Positions 1 through 9,450 of a stretch of 64,000 nucleotides of DNA are shown in pieces. Location: the NCBI RefSeq assembly GCF_009753715.1, contig NZ_WQMS01000016.1, forward strand, positions 124,001-188,000, given 5' to 3'. The translations under genes were made by a program, and so were the position numbers. Under the pieces are notes generated by a model. It was given only the letters and a program-made list of their open reading frames with translations. It was not told the DNA's origin and ran no database searches. The DNA is from Sphingomonas horti. GTDB taxonomy: Bacteria; Pseudomonadota; Alphaproteobacteria; Sphingomonadales; Sphingomonadaceae. Every line of letters begins with the position of its first letter. Positions within the stretch are counted from its first letter, which is position 1.

Positions 1-1518
1 CTTGAGCGCGGCGGGCAGCAGCCCGGCCGGCAGGTTCTGGTAGCAGACCGGGCGCAGGAAGCGCTCGATCGCCAGCGTGCCGACCGAGGTGGTGCGGCCG
101 TCGGACGTGGCGGGATAGGGCCCGCCATGCACCATCGCGTGGCAGACCTCGACGCCGGTCGGCCAGCCATTGGCGAGGATGCGCCCGGCCTTGCGTTCCA
201 GCAGCGGCAGCAATTCGGCCGCCGCTGGCTCGTCCTCCGCATCGATCTGCAGCGTAGCGGTCAGCTGGCCTTCGAGGCCCGCGACGACCTCCGCCACTTG
301 AGTCAGGTCGCGGCAGCGCACGATGATCGACGATGACCCGAACACTTCATGGCCGAGCGCGGAGTCGGCGACGAAATTATCGGCATCGGTCGCGAACAGC
401 GCCGCCCGCGCCTGGCATCCGTCCTGGCCGGTCGCGCCGCGCGCGATCAACTGCACGGCGTTGTGGCCGAGAAGCGCTTCGACTCCGGCCTCGTAATTGC
501 CATGGATAGCCGCGGTCAGCATCTGGCCGGGCGCGGTGGCCTGGAGAGCGGCGCCGGCCGCGGTCGCGAAGCGGTCGAGATCGGGTCCGGCGAGCGCGAT
601 CAGCAGGCCGGGATTGGTACAGAACTGGCCGGCCCCCATCGTTAGCGAGCCGACGAAGCCGGTCGCGATCGTCTCGGCGCGATTACGGAGCGCGGCCGGG
701 AACAGCAGGATCGGGTTGATGCTGCTCATCTCCGCATAGACCGGGATCGGCTCCGGCCGTGCGGCGGCAAGCTGCATCAGCGCGAGTCCGCCGGCGCGCG
801 AGCCGGTAAAGCCGACCGCCTTGATCCGCGGATCGGCGACCAGCGCGCCGCCGAGCGCGTTGGAGGGGCCGGGCAGGTAGGAAAACACGCCTTCGTGCAG
901 CCCGCATGCCTGCACCGCACTGCGGATCGCGCGCGCGACCAGCTCGCCGGTGCCCGGATGCGCCGGATGGCCCTTGACCACGACCGGGCAGCCCGCGGCG
1001 AGCGCCGATGCCGTGTCCCCGCCCGCGACCGAGAAGGCGAGCGGGAAATTGCTTGCCCCGAACACCGCGACAGGGCCGAGCGCGACATGGCGCCGGCGCA
1101 GGTCCGGGCGCGCCGACGGCGCACGGTCCGGAAGCGCGGAGTCGATCGTCGCATGCAGCCAGTCGCCGCCGCGCACATGTTCGGCGAACATCCGCAGCTG
1201 CCCGACGGTGCGGCCGCGCTCGCCCTCCAGGCGCGCGCGCGGCAGGCCGGTCTCCGCCATCGCACGGACCATCAGCGCGTCGCCAATGCCAAGGATCGCG
1301 TCCGCGATTTCCTCCAGGAACATGGCGCGAGTCTCCGGCTGGGTCGCGGCGAAGGTCGCAGCGGCAGCATCGGCCAGCACGCAGGCCTGCTCGACATGAC
1401 CGGCATCGGCCGCGCTGAATCGCGGCGCGATCGCCTCGCCGATCGCGGGGTCGACCGCGTCGAAGTGCTCGTCGCTCTCGATGTCGCTGGAGCCGATCAG
1501 GATGGAGCCGGTGATCAT
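1..1518 (-). CDS. Alpha-ketoglutarate-semialdehyde (2,5-dioxovalerate) dehydrogenase, C-terminus off window
   Basis: An aldehyde dehydrogenase frame open from ATG 1518 to the window edge (506 codons; the family is about 520-530, so only the last residues are missing). The N-terminus ([11 protein letters not shown]) and the body match the class III ALDH group that oxidises alpha-ketoglutarate semialdehyde to 2-oxoglutarate, the last step of non-phosphorylating pentose, hexuronate and hydroxyproline catabolism. The catalytic cysteine lies in GQFCTNP (about Cys300) and the general-base glutamate in YAEMSSINP (about Glu263). An AAAGG Shine-Dalgarno lies about 8 nt before the ATG. It is transcribed divergently from the amino-sugar genes with a GTATAC palindrome between them. 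The ALDH superfamily assignment is certain; the exact substrate is inferred from resemblance. Confidence 0.9.
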   Translation of the reverse strand, partial: MITGSILIGSSDIESDEHFDAVDPAIGEAIAPRFSAADAGHVEQACVLADAAAATFAATQPETRAMFLEEIADAILGIGDALMVRAMAETGLPRARLEGERGRTVGQLRMFAEHVRGGDWLHATIDSALPDRAPSARPDLRRRHVALGPVAVFGASNFPLAFSVAGGDTASALAAGCPVVVKGHPAHPGTGELVARAIRSAVQACGLHEGVFSYLPGPSNALGGALVADPRIKAVGFTGSRAGGLALMQLAAARPEPIPVYAEMSSINPILLFPAALRNRAETIATGFVGSLTMGAGQFCTNPGLLIALAGPDLDRFATAAGAALQATAPGQMLTAAIHGNYEAGVEALLGHNAVQLIARGATGQDGCQARAALFATDADNFVADSALGHEVFGSSSIIVRCRDLTQVAEVVAGLEGQLTATLQIDAEDEPAAAELLPLLERKAGRILANGWPTGVEVCHAMVHGGPYPATSDGRTTSVGTLAIERFLRPVCYQNLPAGLLPAALK

Positions 1519-1552
1519 GGGCGGCCTTTCGGTGACGGAACGGCCTCCCTAC

Positions 1553-1564
1553 ATCGTATACGAT
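1553..1564. promoter_or_regulatory. Perfect 12-bp palindrome, candidate FadR-type GntR operator
   Basis: ATCGTATACGAT is a perfect inverted repeat in the 131-bp divergent gap, 35 bp before the dehydrogenase ATG and 86 bp before the SIS gene. Its GTATAC core with outer T and A fits the published FadR-subfamily pattern t.GTM-KAC.a. No GntR/FCD regulator is in the window to pair with it, so the cognate protein is unknown. Confidence 0.55.
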
Positions 1565-1649
1565 TCTGGTCAACCCGCGGCTGTGGCCTGGGCCGGTCCG
1601 CATCTGGTATCGGAGAACCGCCTGTGTCCCTGACGGAGCTGAACCTGTT

Positions 1650-2672
1650 GTGATCGCGGCCGAATCGACCCTGATGTTCACCGAAGCCGCCGAGGCCCCC
1701 GCGGCGGTCGAGCGGATGCTGGCCGGCAATGCCGAGATCTTCGCGGCGCTCGGCCGCCGCCTGCGCGAGGCGCCGCCGGAGCTGGTGCTGACCTGCGCGC
1801 GTGGCAGTTCCGACCATGCGGCGACCTTCGCCAAATATCTGATCGAGACGCGCACCGGCACGCCGGTTGCCTCCGCCGCGCCGTCCACCGCGTCGGTTTA
1901 CGGGGTCGCGCCCAGGCTGAGGCGAACGCTGTGCCTCGCCGTCTCGCAATCCGGCGCCAGCCCCGACCTGCTCGCGACCGTCGACGCCGCGGTGCGTGCC
2001 GGCGCCTCGGTCGCCGCGCTGGTGAACGTCGCCGATTCGCCGCTCGGAGAACGCGCCGACTGGCTGCTGCCGCTCCATGCCGGCCCGGAACGGAGCGTCG
2101 CCGCCACCAAGAGCTTCATCGCCAGCCTGGCGGCGCTGCTGCAGATCGTGTCCGCCTGGACGCAGGATGCGAGCGATTTGGGTGAACTGCCGGCCCTGCT
2201 GGCGCAAAGCTGGGAATGCGACTGGTCGCCGCTGGTCGAGGGCCTGCGCGACGCGCGGGGCCTCTATGTCCTCGGCCGCGGCCTCGGCCTGGGTGCCGCG
2301 CAGGAAGCGGCGCTGAAGCTGAAGGAAACCAGCGGTCTCCATGCCGAGGCGTTCAGCACGGCCGAGGTCCGGCACGGGCCGATGGCGCTGGTCGGGCCCG
2401 ATTTCCCGCTGCTCGTGTTCCGGCAGCCCGACGAGACCGCCGTCGGAGTTGAGACATTGGCGGCAGACGCGGCGGCGCGCGGCACACCCGTGTTTGTGGC
2501 CGGCGGCGCGGTGCCAGGTGCGATCGCGCTGCCGACGCCGGACGCCAGTGCGGCCGCCACTCCCTTGCTGCAGGTGCAGAGCTTTTACCGGGCCGCCGCG
2601 CAGCTGGCGGTCGCGCGGGGATTCGATCCGGACCGGCCGCCGCACCTCAGCAAAGTGACCGAGACGGTCTGA
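1650..2672 (+). CDS. SIS-domain glucosamine-6-phosphate deaminase, NagB-II type
   Basis: A 340-residue protein with tandem SIS (sugar isomerase) domains, like the isomerase half of GlmS without its glutaminase domain. It probably converts glucosamine-6-phosphate to fructose-6-phosphate and ammonia. Visible hallmarks are CARGSSDHAATFAKYLIET near residue 50, SQSGASPDL in the first SIS fold, and GAAQEAALKLKET...AEVRHGPMAL in the second, which is the usual sugar-phosphate and catalytic region. The chosen start is GTG 1650 with GGAG about 12 nt upstream; an internal ATG at 1674 has no Shine-Dalgarno. Its stop overlaps the nagA start (TGATG), so the two are translationally coupled. NagA releases the substrate this enzyme would use. 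AgaS-like specificity cannot be excluded. Confidence 0.88.
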   Translation: MIAAESTLMFTEAAEAPAAVERMLAGNAEIFAALGRRLREAPPELVLTCARGSSDHAATFAKYLIETRTGTPVASAAPSTASVYGVAPRLRRTLCLAVSQSGASPDLLATVDAAVRAGASVAALVNVADSPLGERADWLLPLHAGPERSVAATKSFIASLAALLQIVSAWTQDASDLGELPALLAQSWECDWSPLVEGLRDARGLYVLGRGLGLGAAQEAALKLKETSGLHAEAFSTAEVRHGPMALVGPDFPLLVFRQPDETAVGVETLAADAAARGTPVFVAGGAVPGAIALPTPDASAAATPLLQVQSFYRAAAQLAVARGFDPDRPPHLSKVTETV

Positions 2673-3793
2673 TGCGAACCGTCTTCCACAACGGCCGCGT
2701 GCTGATCGATGGTGCGTTCCGCGAGAATGTCACGGTGGCGGTCGAGGACGGGCGGATCGCGGCCCTTGGCGGAGAGATGGAGGGACAGCGCATCGATCTC
2801 GACGGCGACATCCTTGCGCCGGGTTTCATCGACACCCAGGTGAACGGCGGCGGCGGCGTGCTGTTCAACGACGCGCCGACGGTCGAGGCGATCGCGCGGA
2901 TCGGCGCCGCGCACCGCCGCTTCGGCACCACCGGCTTCCTGCCGACGCTGATCAGCGACGATCTGCCGGTGATCGGCCGCGCGATCGAGGCGGCCGAAGC
3001 GGCGATCGAGCAAGGCGTGCCGGGCGTGCTCGGCATTCACATCGAAGGGCCGTTCCTGAACGTGGAGCGCAGAGGCATCCATCTTGCGAGCAAGATCCGC
3101 TCGCTCGATGTCGAGGCTGTCGGGAAGGTGACGCGGCTGCGCAACGGCCGGACGCTGGTGACGCTGGCGCCGGAGCGCACAAGCCCCGCGATGATCCGGG
3201 CGCTGGCCGAGCGCGGGGCGATCATTTCGGCCGGTCACACCAACGCGACCTATTCCGAGGCGATGGCCGCGATCGAGGCTGGGCTCAGCGGCGCAACGCA
3301 TCTGTTCAATGCGATGTCGCCGCTCGGCAATCGCGAGCCGGGCATGGTGGGGGCAGTGCTCGACAGCGACCGCGTGACGGCCGGGATCATCGTCGACGGC
3401 CGCCACGTCAACCCGGCGACGTTGCGAATCGCGATCCGGGCGCGGTCGCCCGACGCCTTCATGCTGGTCACGGACGCGATGCCGACGGTCGGCGACGGCG
3501 ACGATTTCATTCTGCAAGGCAAGCATATCCGCGTCGAGAACGGCGTGTGCGTCGACGACACGGGCACGCTTGCGGGTTCCGATCTCGACATGGCGCTGGC
3601 AGTGCGGAACGCGGTTTCGATGTTGGGTCTCGCACCGGAACAGGCACTGACGATGGCTTCTGCGGTGCCCGCTCGTTTCCTCGGACTGGGGTCAAGCCAT
3701 GGCCGGATCGCGCCCGGAGCCATGGCCAGTCTTGTCCGGCTCGATAGCGAGCTGAACCTGCGCGGCACCTGGATCGACGGCGTTGCGGTCTGA
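2672..3793 (+). CDS. nagA: N-acetylglucosamine-6-phosphate deacetylase
   Basis: A 373-residue amidohydrolase that removes acetate from GlcNAc-6-phosphate in cytoplasmic amino-sugar and peptidoglycan/chitin recycling. Residues typical of NagA are visible: [18 protein letters not shown] near residue 50, the metal ligand Glu125 in HIEGPFL, His189 in SAGHTNA, His210 in GATHLFNAM, and the catalytic Asp268 in LVTDAMP. The length is normal. The ATG overlaps the upstream stop by one base, so it forms an operon with the NagB-II-type deaminase. No GlcNAc transporter or kinase is present in the window. The downstream hutI begins only 26 bp later. Confidence 0.95.
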   Translation: MRTVFHNGRVLIDGAFRENVTVAVEDGRIAALGGEMEGQRIDLDGDILAPGFIDTQVNGGGGVLFNDAPTVEAIARIGAAHRRFGTTGFLPTLISDDLPVIGRAIEAAEAAIEQGVPGVLGIHIEGPFLNVERRGIHLASKIRSLDVEAVGKVTRLRNGRTLVTLAPERTSPAMIRALAERGAIISAGHTNATYSEAMAAIEAGLSGATHLFNAMSPLGNREPGMVGAVLDSDRVTAGIIVDGRHVNPATLRIAIRARSPDAFMLVTDAMPTVGDGDDFILQGKHIRVENGVCVDDTGTLAGSDLDMALAVRNAVSMLGLAPEQALTMASAVPARFLGLGSSHGRIAPGAMASLVRLDSELNLRGTWIDGVAV

Positions 3794-3819
3794 CGCCGCG
3801 CTCTTGTAGGCAGGGCGCG

Positions 3820-5016
3820 ATGCGCGCCGACACACTCTGGACCAATGCCCGCTTGCTGACGATGGCCCCGGGCCGGCCGGTTTCGGCCGAGCTGGGCACG
3901 ATTGCAGCCAGACAGGGCCGGATCGTCCATGTCGGGCCGCAGGCCGTCGAGGCCGAGCGCACGATCGACTGCGTCGGGCGGCTGGTGACGCCCGGGCTGA
4001 TCGATTGCCACACCCACCTCGTCTATGCCGGCAACCGCGCCGCCGAGTTCGAGCTGCGGCTGAAAGGCGCGAGCTACGAGGAGATAGCGCGCGCCGGCGG
4101 CGGCATCGTCTCGACCATGCGCCACACGCGTGAGGCAAGCGAGGCGGAGCTGGTCGAGCAATCGCTGACCCGACTCGACGCGCTGCTGGCCGAAGGCGTG
4201 ACGACGATCGAGATCAAGTCGGGTTACGGTCTGGACGTTGAGTCCGAGCGCAAGATGCTGAGCGCGGCGCGCTCGCTCGGTGAGCGCCGGCCGGTGCGGG
4301 TCGCGACGACATTCCTCGGCGCTCACGCGCTGCCGCCGGAATTTGCCGGGCGTGCCGACGATTATGTCGACGCCGTCGCCGAGATGATCTCCGCGCTCGG
4401 CGGTCTGGCTGACGCGGTGGACGCGTTCTGCGAAGGCATCGGCTTTTCGTCGGCGCAGGTGGAGCGGGTGTTCGCGGCTGCGCGCGAAGCCGGCCTGCCG
4501 GTGAAGCTCCATGCCGAGCAGCTTTCGAACCTGCACGGGGCGGCGCTCGCGGCCAGCTATGGCGCTCTCTCAGCCGATCATCTCGAGCATCTCGACGAAG
4601 CCGGCGTCGCCGCGATGGCGCGCGCAGGCACCGTCGCGACCCTGCTGCCCGGCGCCTATTACTTCACGCGCGAGACGAAGCTGCCGCCGATCGACGGGCT
4701 CCGCGCCGCCGGCGTGCCGGTCGCGCTTGCGACCGACAGCAATCCGGGCACCTCGCCGATGACCTCGCTGCTGCTGGTGATGAACATGGCGGCGACTTTC
4801 TTCCGGATGACGGTCGAGGAGTGCCTGCTGGGCGTTACCCGCAACGCCGCCGCCGCGCTGGGCCTTTCGGACGAGATCGGCACGATCGAGATCGGCAAGG
4901 CCTGTGATCTGGCCATTTGGGACGTGCGGGAGCCGGCGGAGCTGGTTTACCGGATCGGCTTCAACCCGCTCCATGCGCGGGTGTTCGGGGGTGAGACTAG
5001 CGCCCGGCCGGCGTGA
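3820..5016 (+). CDS. hutI: Imidazolonepropionase
   Basis: A 398-residue metal-dependent amidohydrolase that hydrolyses 4-imidazolone-5-propionate to N-formimidoyl-L-glutamate, the third step of histidine degradation. The HxH metal motif is in [18 protein letters not shown] (His64, His66). [16 protein letters not shown] and the [11 protein letters not shown] loop are all characteristic. The start ATG 3820 is preceded by AGGCAGGG. It lies 26 bp after nagA on the same strand and converges on hutC with a 20-bp tail overlap. It is separated from hutHGU by two opposite-strand genes, so it must be transcribed independently of them, possibly by read-through from the nag genes. Confidence 0.96.
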   Translation: MRADTLWTNARLLTMAPGRPVSAELGTIAARQGRIVHVGPQAVEAERTIDCVGRLVTPGLIDCHTHLVYAGNRAAEFELRLKGASYEEIARAGGGIVSTMRHTREASEAELVEQSLTRLDALLAEGVTTIEIKSGYGLDVESERKMLSAARSLGERRPVRVATTFLGAHALPPEFAGRADDYVDAVAEMISALGGLADAVDAFCEGIGFSSAQVERVFAAAREAGLPVKLHAEQLSNLHGAALAASYGALSADHLEHLDEAGVAAMARAGTVATLLPGAYYFTRETKLPPIDGLRAAGVPVALATDSNPGTSPMTSLLLVMNMAATFFRMTVEECLLGVTRNAAAALGLSDEIGTIEIGKACDLAIWDVREPAELVYRIGFNPLHARVFGGETSARPA

Positions 5017-5686
5017 AGCGGGCGACCAGGTCGTAGCGGTCGCCTGGGAAGGTCTGGCGCACATGCGTGACTGGCTCGCCATTGCGCCAGGTCGTGCGGG
5101 TGAGGCGGAGGCACGGCGTGCCGCGCGGCAGCTGGAGGCACGTCGCGATATCGCCCGTCGCGCCGGTCGCCGAAATCCGGTGTTCGGCCTCGCTCCATGG
5201 CACATGGTCGAGCAGCCACACGCCGGGGGCGACCGCTTCGAACGGCTCGGCGCGCGCGTCCGGGACCACGGCGAGGCTGATCCAACGCAGCTCGTGCGCG
5301 AACGGGCCGTCAATCGCGTGATGCACGCCCTCGAGCCGCAGCAGCTCGGTGCCGGGGGCGAATGGACTCGCGTCTCCCTGCTCCGCGACCCGCGCGATCC
5401 GCTCGAAACGATAGCCGCCGCCGCGCGCCGCGACCGCCGCGCCGATGTCGGGAATGTCGAGCACGGCCGCTTCGCTGTGCGGATGGGCGACGAACGATCC
5501 GGCCTTGCGCCGTCGCTCGATCAGTCCCGCACGGGCAAGCGACGCCAGCGCCTTGCCGACGGTCGCGCGAGCGCAGCCATAATGGGCGACCAGCTCATGC
5601 TCGAACGGGATGCGCGCACCGGGGCGGAGCTCGCCCGAGCGGATGCGGTGTTCGAGGTCGGCGCGGATGCGCGCCTCGATCGTCAT
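4997..5686 (-). CDS. hutC: GntR-family histidine utilisation repressor HutC
   Basis: A 229-residue GntR/HutC-subfamily regulator. An N-terminal winged helix (residues about 2-70, with [21 protein letters not shown]) is followed by a UTRA ligand-binding domain. In known systems urocanate binding to the UTRA domain releases the repressor from hut promoters. The start ATG 5686 overlaps the hutF stop (ATGA), and a longer in-frame upstream reading is rejected because it runs inside hutF. As the distal gene of the hutF operon it would be autoregulated through the operator at 7054-7065. The C-terminal coding end overlaps the end of hutI by 20 bp on the other strand. Confidence 0.93.
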   Translation of the reverse strand: MTIEARIRADLEHRIRSGELRPGARIPFEHELVAHYGCARATVGKALASLARAGLIERRRKAGSFVAHPHSEAAVLDIPDIGAAVAARGGGYRFERIARVAEQGDASPFAPGTELLRLEGVHHAIDGPFAHELRWISLAVVPDARAEPFEAVAPGVWLLDHVPWSEAEHRISATGATGDIATCLQLPRGTPCLRLTRTTWRNGEPVTHVRQTFPGDRYDLVARFTPAGR

Positions 5687-7032
5687 GCAAGGAGCTTGGC
5701 GAGGGTCTTGCGGTAGCGCGTCGCCACTTCTGCGCGTGCGAGATGCGCTCCGTCGCGTACGACCGGTTTTCCGCCGCGCCAGACGCAATCGACCGCCGGA
5801 CGATTGCTGCCGAAGATCCAGCCGTCGATCAGCGCGTCGCCATTGCGCTCGATCAGCGACGAATGGTCGGCATCGAGCGAGACGATATCAGCGGAATGGC
5901 CCACGACAATGCCGAATTCGCCCTGCAGCGCCTGCGCCCCGCCCGTGCCGGCCGCACGGAACAGGCGACCGCCGACCGACGGCTCTTCGGGGGTGGCGAG
6001 GCATCCCCGCGCGCGGTCGCGCAGGCGCTGGCTGTATTCGAGCTGGCGCAGCTCGGCGGCGATGTCGATCTGGATGTTCGAATCGGTGCCGGTCGCGAAC
6101 CGCCCGCCTGCATCCAGATAGCGCCGGGCCGGGAAGATGCCGTCCCCGAGGTTCGCTTCGGTGACCGGGCACAGGCCGGCCGCCGCGTCGCTGGCGGCGA
6201 GCGCGTCGGTCTCAACCTCCGTCAGGTGGATCGAGTGCACGAGGCACCAGCGCGCATCGACGCCAGCATTGCCTAGCAGCCACTCGACGGGCCGCGCCCT
6301 CAGGTGCGCGATGCTGGCCTCCACTTCCTTTGTCTGCTCGGCCGCATGGATGTGCACGGGCGCGGCGGGGCGGAGCGTCAGCAGCTGTTTCAGCTCGTCG
6401 GGCGTGACCGCGCGCAGCGAGTGGGGCGCGATGCCGATCCGATCGTCGCCGTCCAACAGCTTTTCGCTGGCGTCGACCAGCCGCGCGAAGCCGTCCAGGT
6501 TCGAGATGAAGCGGCGCTGGCCGGGCGCGGGCGGAGTGCCGCCGAAATCGGCATGAGCGTAAAAGACCGGCAGCAAGGTCAGGCCGATGCCGGTCTGCCG
6601 TGCGGCCTCCACGATCGCCGCGGCCGTTGCCTCGGGCGCGTCATAGCGTTGGCCATTCGCTGCGTTGTGGAGATAGTGGAACTCTCCGACCCGCGTATAC
6701 CCGGTCTCCAGCATCTCGACATAGGCCTGGGCCGTGATCGCCGCGATATCCTCGGGATCGAGCCGGTCGAGGAAGCGGTACATCAGCTCCCGCCAGCTCC
6801 AGAAATCGTCGTGTGGGCGGCCGCGCTGCTCGGTCAGCCCCGCCATGCCGCGCTGGAAGCCGTGGCTGTGCACGTTGCACTGGCCGGGAAGGGCGATCGC
6901 GTGGCGCTCGTCGCCGGAGGCGGGCTCGACCTGCGTCTCTACGCCTGCAATCCGGCCGCCCTCGATCCGTACGCGCACCCGGCCGGCCCAGCCCTGGGGC
7001 AGCAATGCCGTTTTGAACCAAAGCTGCGTCAT
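5683..7032 (-). CDS. hutF: Formimidoylglutamate deiminase
   Basis: A 449-residue amidohydrolase that converts N-formimidoyl-L-glutamate to N-formyl-L-glutamate plus ammonia, the fourth step in the five-step hut pathway. PGQCNVHSHGFQRGMAG holds the HxH metal site; HIHAAEQTKEVE, VHSIHLTEVE and ATGTDSNIQID supply the other conserved histidines and aspartate. The start chosen is ATG 7032 with AGGAGG about 7 nt upstream; an extension to 7137 would run over the hutH promoter. Its stop overlaps the hutC start. It is paired functionally with HutG in this locus. Confidence 0.95.
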   Translation of the reverse strand: MTQLWFKTALLPQGWAGRVRVRIEGGRIAGVETQVEPASGDERHAIALPGQCNVHSHGFQRGMAGLTEQRGRPHDDFWSWRELMYRFLDRLDPEDIAAITAQAYVEMLETGYTRVGEFHYLHNAANGQRYDAPEATAAAIVEAARQTGIGLTLLPVFYAHADFGGTPPAPGQRRFISNLDGFARLVDASEKLLDGDDRIGIAPHSLRAVTPDELKQLLTLRPAAPVHIHAAEQTKEVEASIAHLRARPVEWLLGNAGVDARWCLVHSIHLTEVETDALAASDAAAGLCPVTEANLGDGIFPARRYLDAGGRFATGTDSNIQIDIAAELRQLEYSQRLRDRARGCLATPEEPSVGGRLFRAAGTGGAQALQGEFGIVVGHSADIVSLDADHSSLIERNGDALIDGWIFGSNRPAVDCVWRGGKPVVRDGAHLARAEVATRYRKTLAKLLA

Positions 7033-7053
7033 CCGGGCCTCCTCCTGATTATT

Positions 7054-7065
7054 ATGACTAGACAT
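7054..7065. promoter_or_regulatory. Candidate HutC operator in the hutF-hutH divergent promoter
   Basis: ATGACTAGACAT is one mismatch from the perfect palindrome ATGTCTAGACAT and fits the HutC-subfamily pattern GT-N-TA-N-AC except for one base. It sits in the 61-bp gap between the divergent hutF and hutH starts, 22 bp from hutF and 29 bp from hutH, so one bound repressor could close both promoters. Confidence 0.55.
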
Positions 7066-7093
7066 ATTTGCCGCGCACGGCAAGATTGTGCCC

Positions 7094-8614
7094 ATGCTCA
7101 CGCCCGGTTCGGTTTCGCTCGCAGAGTGGCGCAACATCTATGAAGGCGGCGCGGTCGCGCTCGATCCCGCCTGCATGGCGGCGATCGACGCCGGCGCCGC
7201 GGCGGTCGAGCGGATCGTCGCCAGGGGCGAACCGGTCTATGGCATCAACACCGGCTTCGGGAAGCTGGCAAGCGTGCGCATCGCCGACGCGGACCTGGCG
7301 ATGCTCCAGCGCAACATCGTGCTCAGCCATGCCGCGGGCGTCGGCGAGCCGATGCCCGCGCCGGTCGCGCGGCTGATGATGGCGCTGAAGCTCGCCAGCC
7401 TGGCGCAGGGTGCGTCCGGCGTGCGGCGCGCGACGATCGAGCTGCTCGCGGCGATGATCGAGCGGGACCTGGTGCCGGTGATCCCGGCGCAGGGGTCGGT
7501 CGGCGCGAGCGGCGATCTGGCGCCGCTGGCGCACCTCGCGGCAACGATGATCGGAGTGGGCGAGATCTGCGTTTCGGGCGAACGACGGCCCGCCGCTGTC
7601 GCGCTGGACGGCGCGGGCCTCAAGCCGCTGTCGCTCGGGCCCAAGGAAGGGCTGGCGCTGCTGAACGGCACGCAATTCTCCTGCGCCTATGCGCTCGCCG
7701 GGCTGTTCGAGGCGGAGCGGCTACTGCAGGCCGCGCTGGTCACCGGCGCGCTGTCGACCGAGGCGGCACGTGGCTCCGACACGCCCTTCGATCCGCGCAT
7801 CCATGCGCTTCGCCGCCAGCGCGGGCAGATCGAAGTGGCCGAGGCGTTGCGCGCACTGGTCGCCGGCTCCGCGATCCGTGAATCGCACCGCGAGAACGAC
7901 ACGCGCGTGCAGGACCCCTATTGCCTGCGCTGCCAGCCGCAGGTGATGGGCGCGGTGCTCGACCTACTGCGCCAGACGGCGGCGACGCTGGCCGACGAAG
8001 CGAACGGCGTTTCCGACAATCCGCTGATCTTCGCCGACAGCGACGAGGCGCTGTCCGGCGGCAATTTCCACGCGGAGCCGGTCGCCTTCGCCGCCGACAT
8101 GATCGCGCTGGCGCTGTGCGAGATCGGCTCGATCGCCGAGCGGCGGATCGCGATGCTGGTCGATCCGGCGCTGTCGGGACTGCCGGCGTTCCTGACCCCC
8201 GCACCCGGCCTCAATTCCGGGTTCATGATCCCGCAGGTGACGGCGGCGGCGCTCGTCTCGGAGAACAAGCAGCGCGCTTATCCGGCCAGCGTCGATTCGA
8301 TCCCGACCTCCGCCAACCAGGAAGACCATGTTTCGATGGCCGCCCATGGCGCGCGGCGGCTGGTCGCGATGGCGGAGAATCTGGGCAACGTGATCGGCAT
8401 CGAGCTGCTGGCGGCCGCGCAGGGCTGCGACTTCCTGGCGCCCCTCACCTCCAGCGAGCCGCTGGAGCGTGCGCGGACGGCGGTGCGCAATGCCGTGTCG
8501 AAACTGCAGGACGACCGCTATTTCCATCCCGATATGCTCGCAGCCACGCGGCTGGTCGCGAGCGGCGAACTCGCCGCAGCCGCCGGCGTGACTCTGCCGG
8601 AGCTGGCCGCGTGA
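7094..8614 (+). CDS. hutH: Histidine ammonia-lyase
   Basis: A 506-residue enzyme that deaminates L-histidine to urocanate, the first step of the pathway. The MIO prosthetic group forms from Ala138-Ser139-Gly140 in [24 protein letters not shown] (49-56), [12 protein letters not shown] and the C-terminal QEDHVSM motif are all in place. ATG 7094 is preferred; GTG 7088 in the same frame adds only two residues, and neither has a strong Shine-Dalgarno. The stop overlaps the hutG GTG (GTGA). It is first in the hutH-hutG-hutU operon and divergent from hutF. Confidence 0.97.
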   Translation: MLTPGSVSLAEWRNIYEGGAVALDPACMAAIDAGAAAVERIVARGEPVYGINTGFGKLASVRIADADLAMLQRNIVLSHAAGVGEPMPAPVARLMMALKLASLAQGASGVRRATIELLAAMIERDLVPVIPAQGSVGASGDLAPLAHLAATMIGVGEICVSGERRPAAVALDGAGLKPLSLGPKEGLALLNGTQFSCAYALAGLFEAERLLQAALVTGALSTEAARGSDTPFDPRIHALRRQRGQIEVAEALRALVAGSAIRESHRENDTRVQDPYCLRCQPQVMGAVLDLLRQTAATLADEANGVSDNPLIFADSDEALSGGNFHAEPVAFAADMIALALCEIGSIAERRIAMLVDPALSGLPAFLTPAPGLNSGFMIPQVTAAALVSENKQRAYPASVDSIPTSANQEDHVSMAAHGARRLVAMAENLGNVIGIELLAAAQGCDFLAPLTSSEPLERARTAVRNAVSKLQDDRYFHPDMLAATRLVASGELAAAAGVTLPELAA

Positions 8615-9450
8615 CCGACTGGCTGACGATCCGCCGCGGCGACGCGCCGCTGATCGTCTCGATCCCGCATGCCGGCACGGATATGCCTGCGGACGTCGAA
8701 ACCGCGCTGGTCTCGCCGTGGATCGGGCGCCAGGACGCCGACTGGCATGTCGATCGGCTCTACGACTTTGCGCGCGAGCTCGGCGCGACGATCGTCGCCA
8801 CGTCGATCTCGCGGACTGTCGTCGACGTGAATCGCGACCCGTCGGGCGCGTCGCTCTACCCTGGCCAGGCGACCACGGAACTGTGCCCGACCACGACCTT
8901 CGATGGCGAGCCGCTCTGGCGGGAAGCGCCGGTCGAAGTGGAAATCGCGCGGCGCGTGGACGCCTATTTCCGCCCCTATCATGCCGCGCTTGACAGCGAG
9001 ATCGCGCGTCTGCGGGCGCTGCACCCGGCGATCGTGCTCTATGAAGCCCATTCGATCCGCAGCGTCGTGCCGCGCCTGTTCGACGGCGAGTTGCCGCAGT
9101 TCAACATCGGCACCAACAGCGGGAAGAGCTGCGCGCCTGAACTGGCGGAAGCAGTCCGCTCCGCGTGCTCCGGCGAAGGCCGGAGCGTTGCTCGGCCTTC
9201 GCCGGAGCACGGCGTTGTCATCGATGGCCGCTTCAAGGGCGGCTGGACGACGCGCCATTATGGCCGCCCGGAAGACGGCGTGCACGCGATCCAGATGGAG
9301 CTGGCGATGCGCGGCTATCTCGACGAACCCACCGCCTTCACCCCCGAAACCTGGCCCGTGCGCTACGACGACGCGCGCGCGGCCCCGATGCGCGACACGC
9401 TTGCCCAAGTGCTCCGCGCCTGCATCGCCTTTGCCAAGGAGCAAGCATGA
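8611..9450 (+). CDS. hutG: N-formylglutamate deformylase
   Basis: A 279-residue N-formylglutamate amidohydrolase that yields glutamate and formate, the last hut step. The N-terminal [12 protein letters not shown], the [14 protein letters not shown] stretch, [16 protein letters not shown] and the [13 protein letters not shown] block are conserved in the family. It starts at GTG 8611, overlapping the hutH stop, and ends in an ATGA overlap with hutU. Residues about 185-200 ([14 protein letters not shown]) look like an insertion: they are encoded by a 46-nt inverted repeat that is in frame and open. They fall before the conserved GRFKGGW block, probably on a surface loop, so the enzyme may still be active. 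Confidence 0.94.
   Translation: MTDWLTIRRGDAPLIVSIPHAGTDMPADVETALVSPWIGRQDADWHVDRLYDFARELGATIVATSISRTVVDVNRDPSGASLYPGQATTELCPTTTFDGEPLWREAPVEVEIARRVDAYFRPYHAALDSEIARLRALHPAIVLYEAHSIRSVVPRLFDGELPQFNIGTNSGKSCAPELAEAVRSACSGEGRSVARPSPEHGVVIDGRFKGGWTTRHYGRPEDGVHAIQMELAMRGYLDEPTAFTPETWPVRYDDARAAPMRDTLAQVLRACIAFAKEQA
9165..9210. repeat. Short palindromic repeat translated inside hutG
   Basis: Perfect 17-bp arms (9165-9181 and 9194-9210, beginning GTGCTCCGGCGAAGGCC) flank a 12-nt loop that is itself partly palindromic (GAGC-gtt-GCTC). The CCGGCGAAGGCCGG core is of the type common in sphingomonad intergenic repeats. Here it lies wholly within coding sequence and is read through in frame. Confidence 0.85.

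Noticed and set aside
683-1888. A long 401-codon open frame on the minus strand crossing the dehydrogenase and the SIS gene
   Set aside because: Its translation is Arg/Gly/Ala-rich with no family features; the true ALDH frame with catalytic Cys and Glu occupies 1-1518.
7921-8610. An in-frame upstream extension of hutG of over 200 codons
   Set aside because: It lies inside hutH in another frame and is low-complexity; GTG 8611 with the GTGA overlap begins the conserved HutG sequence.
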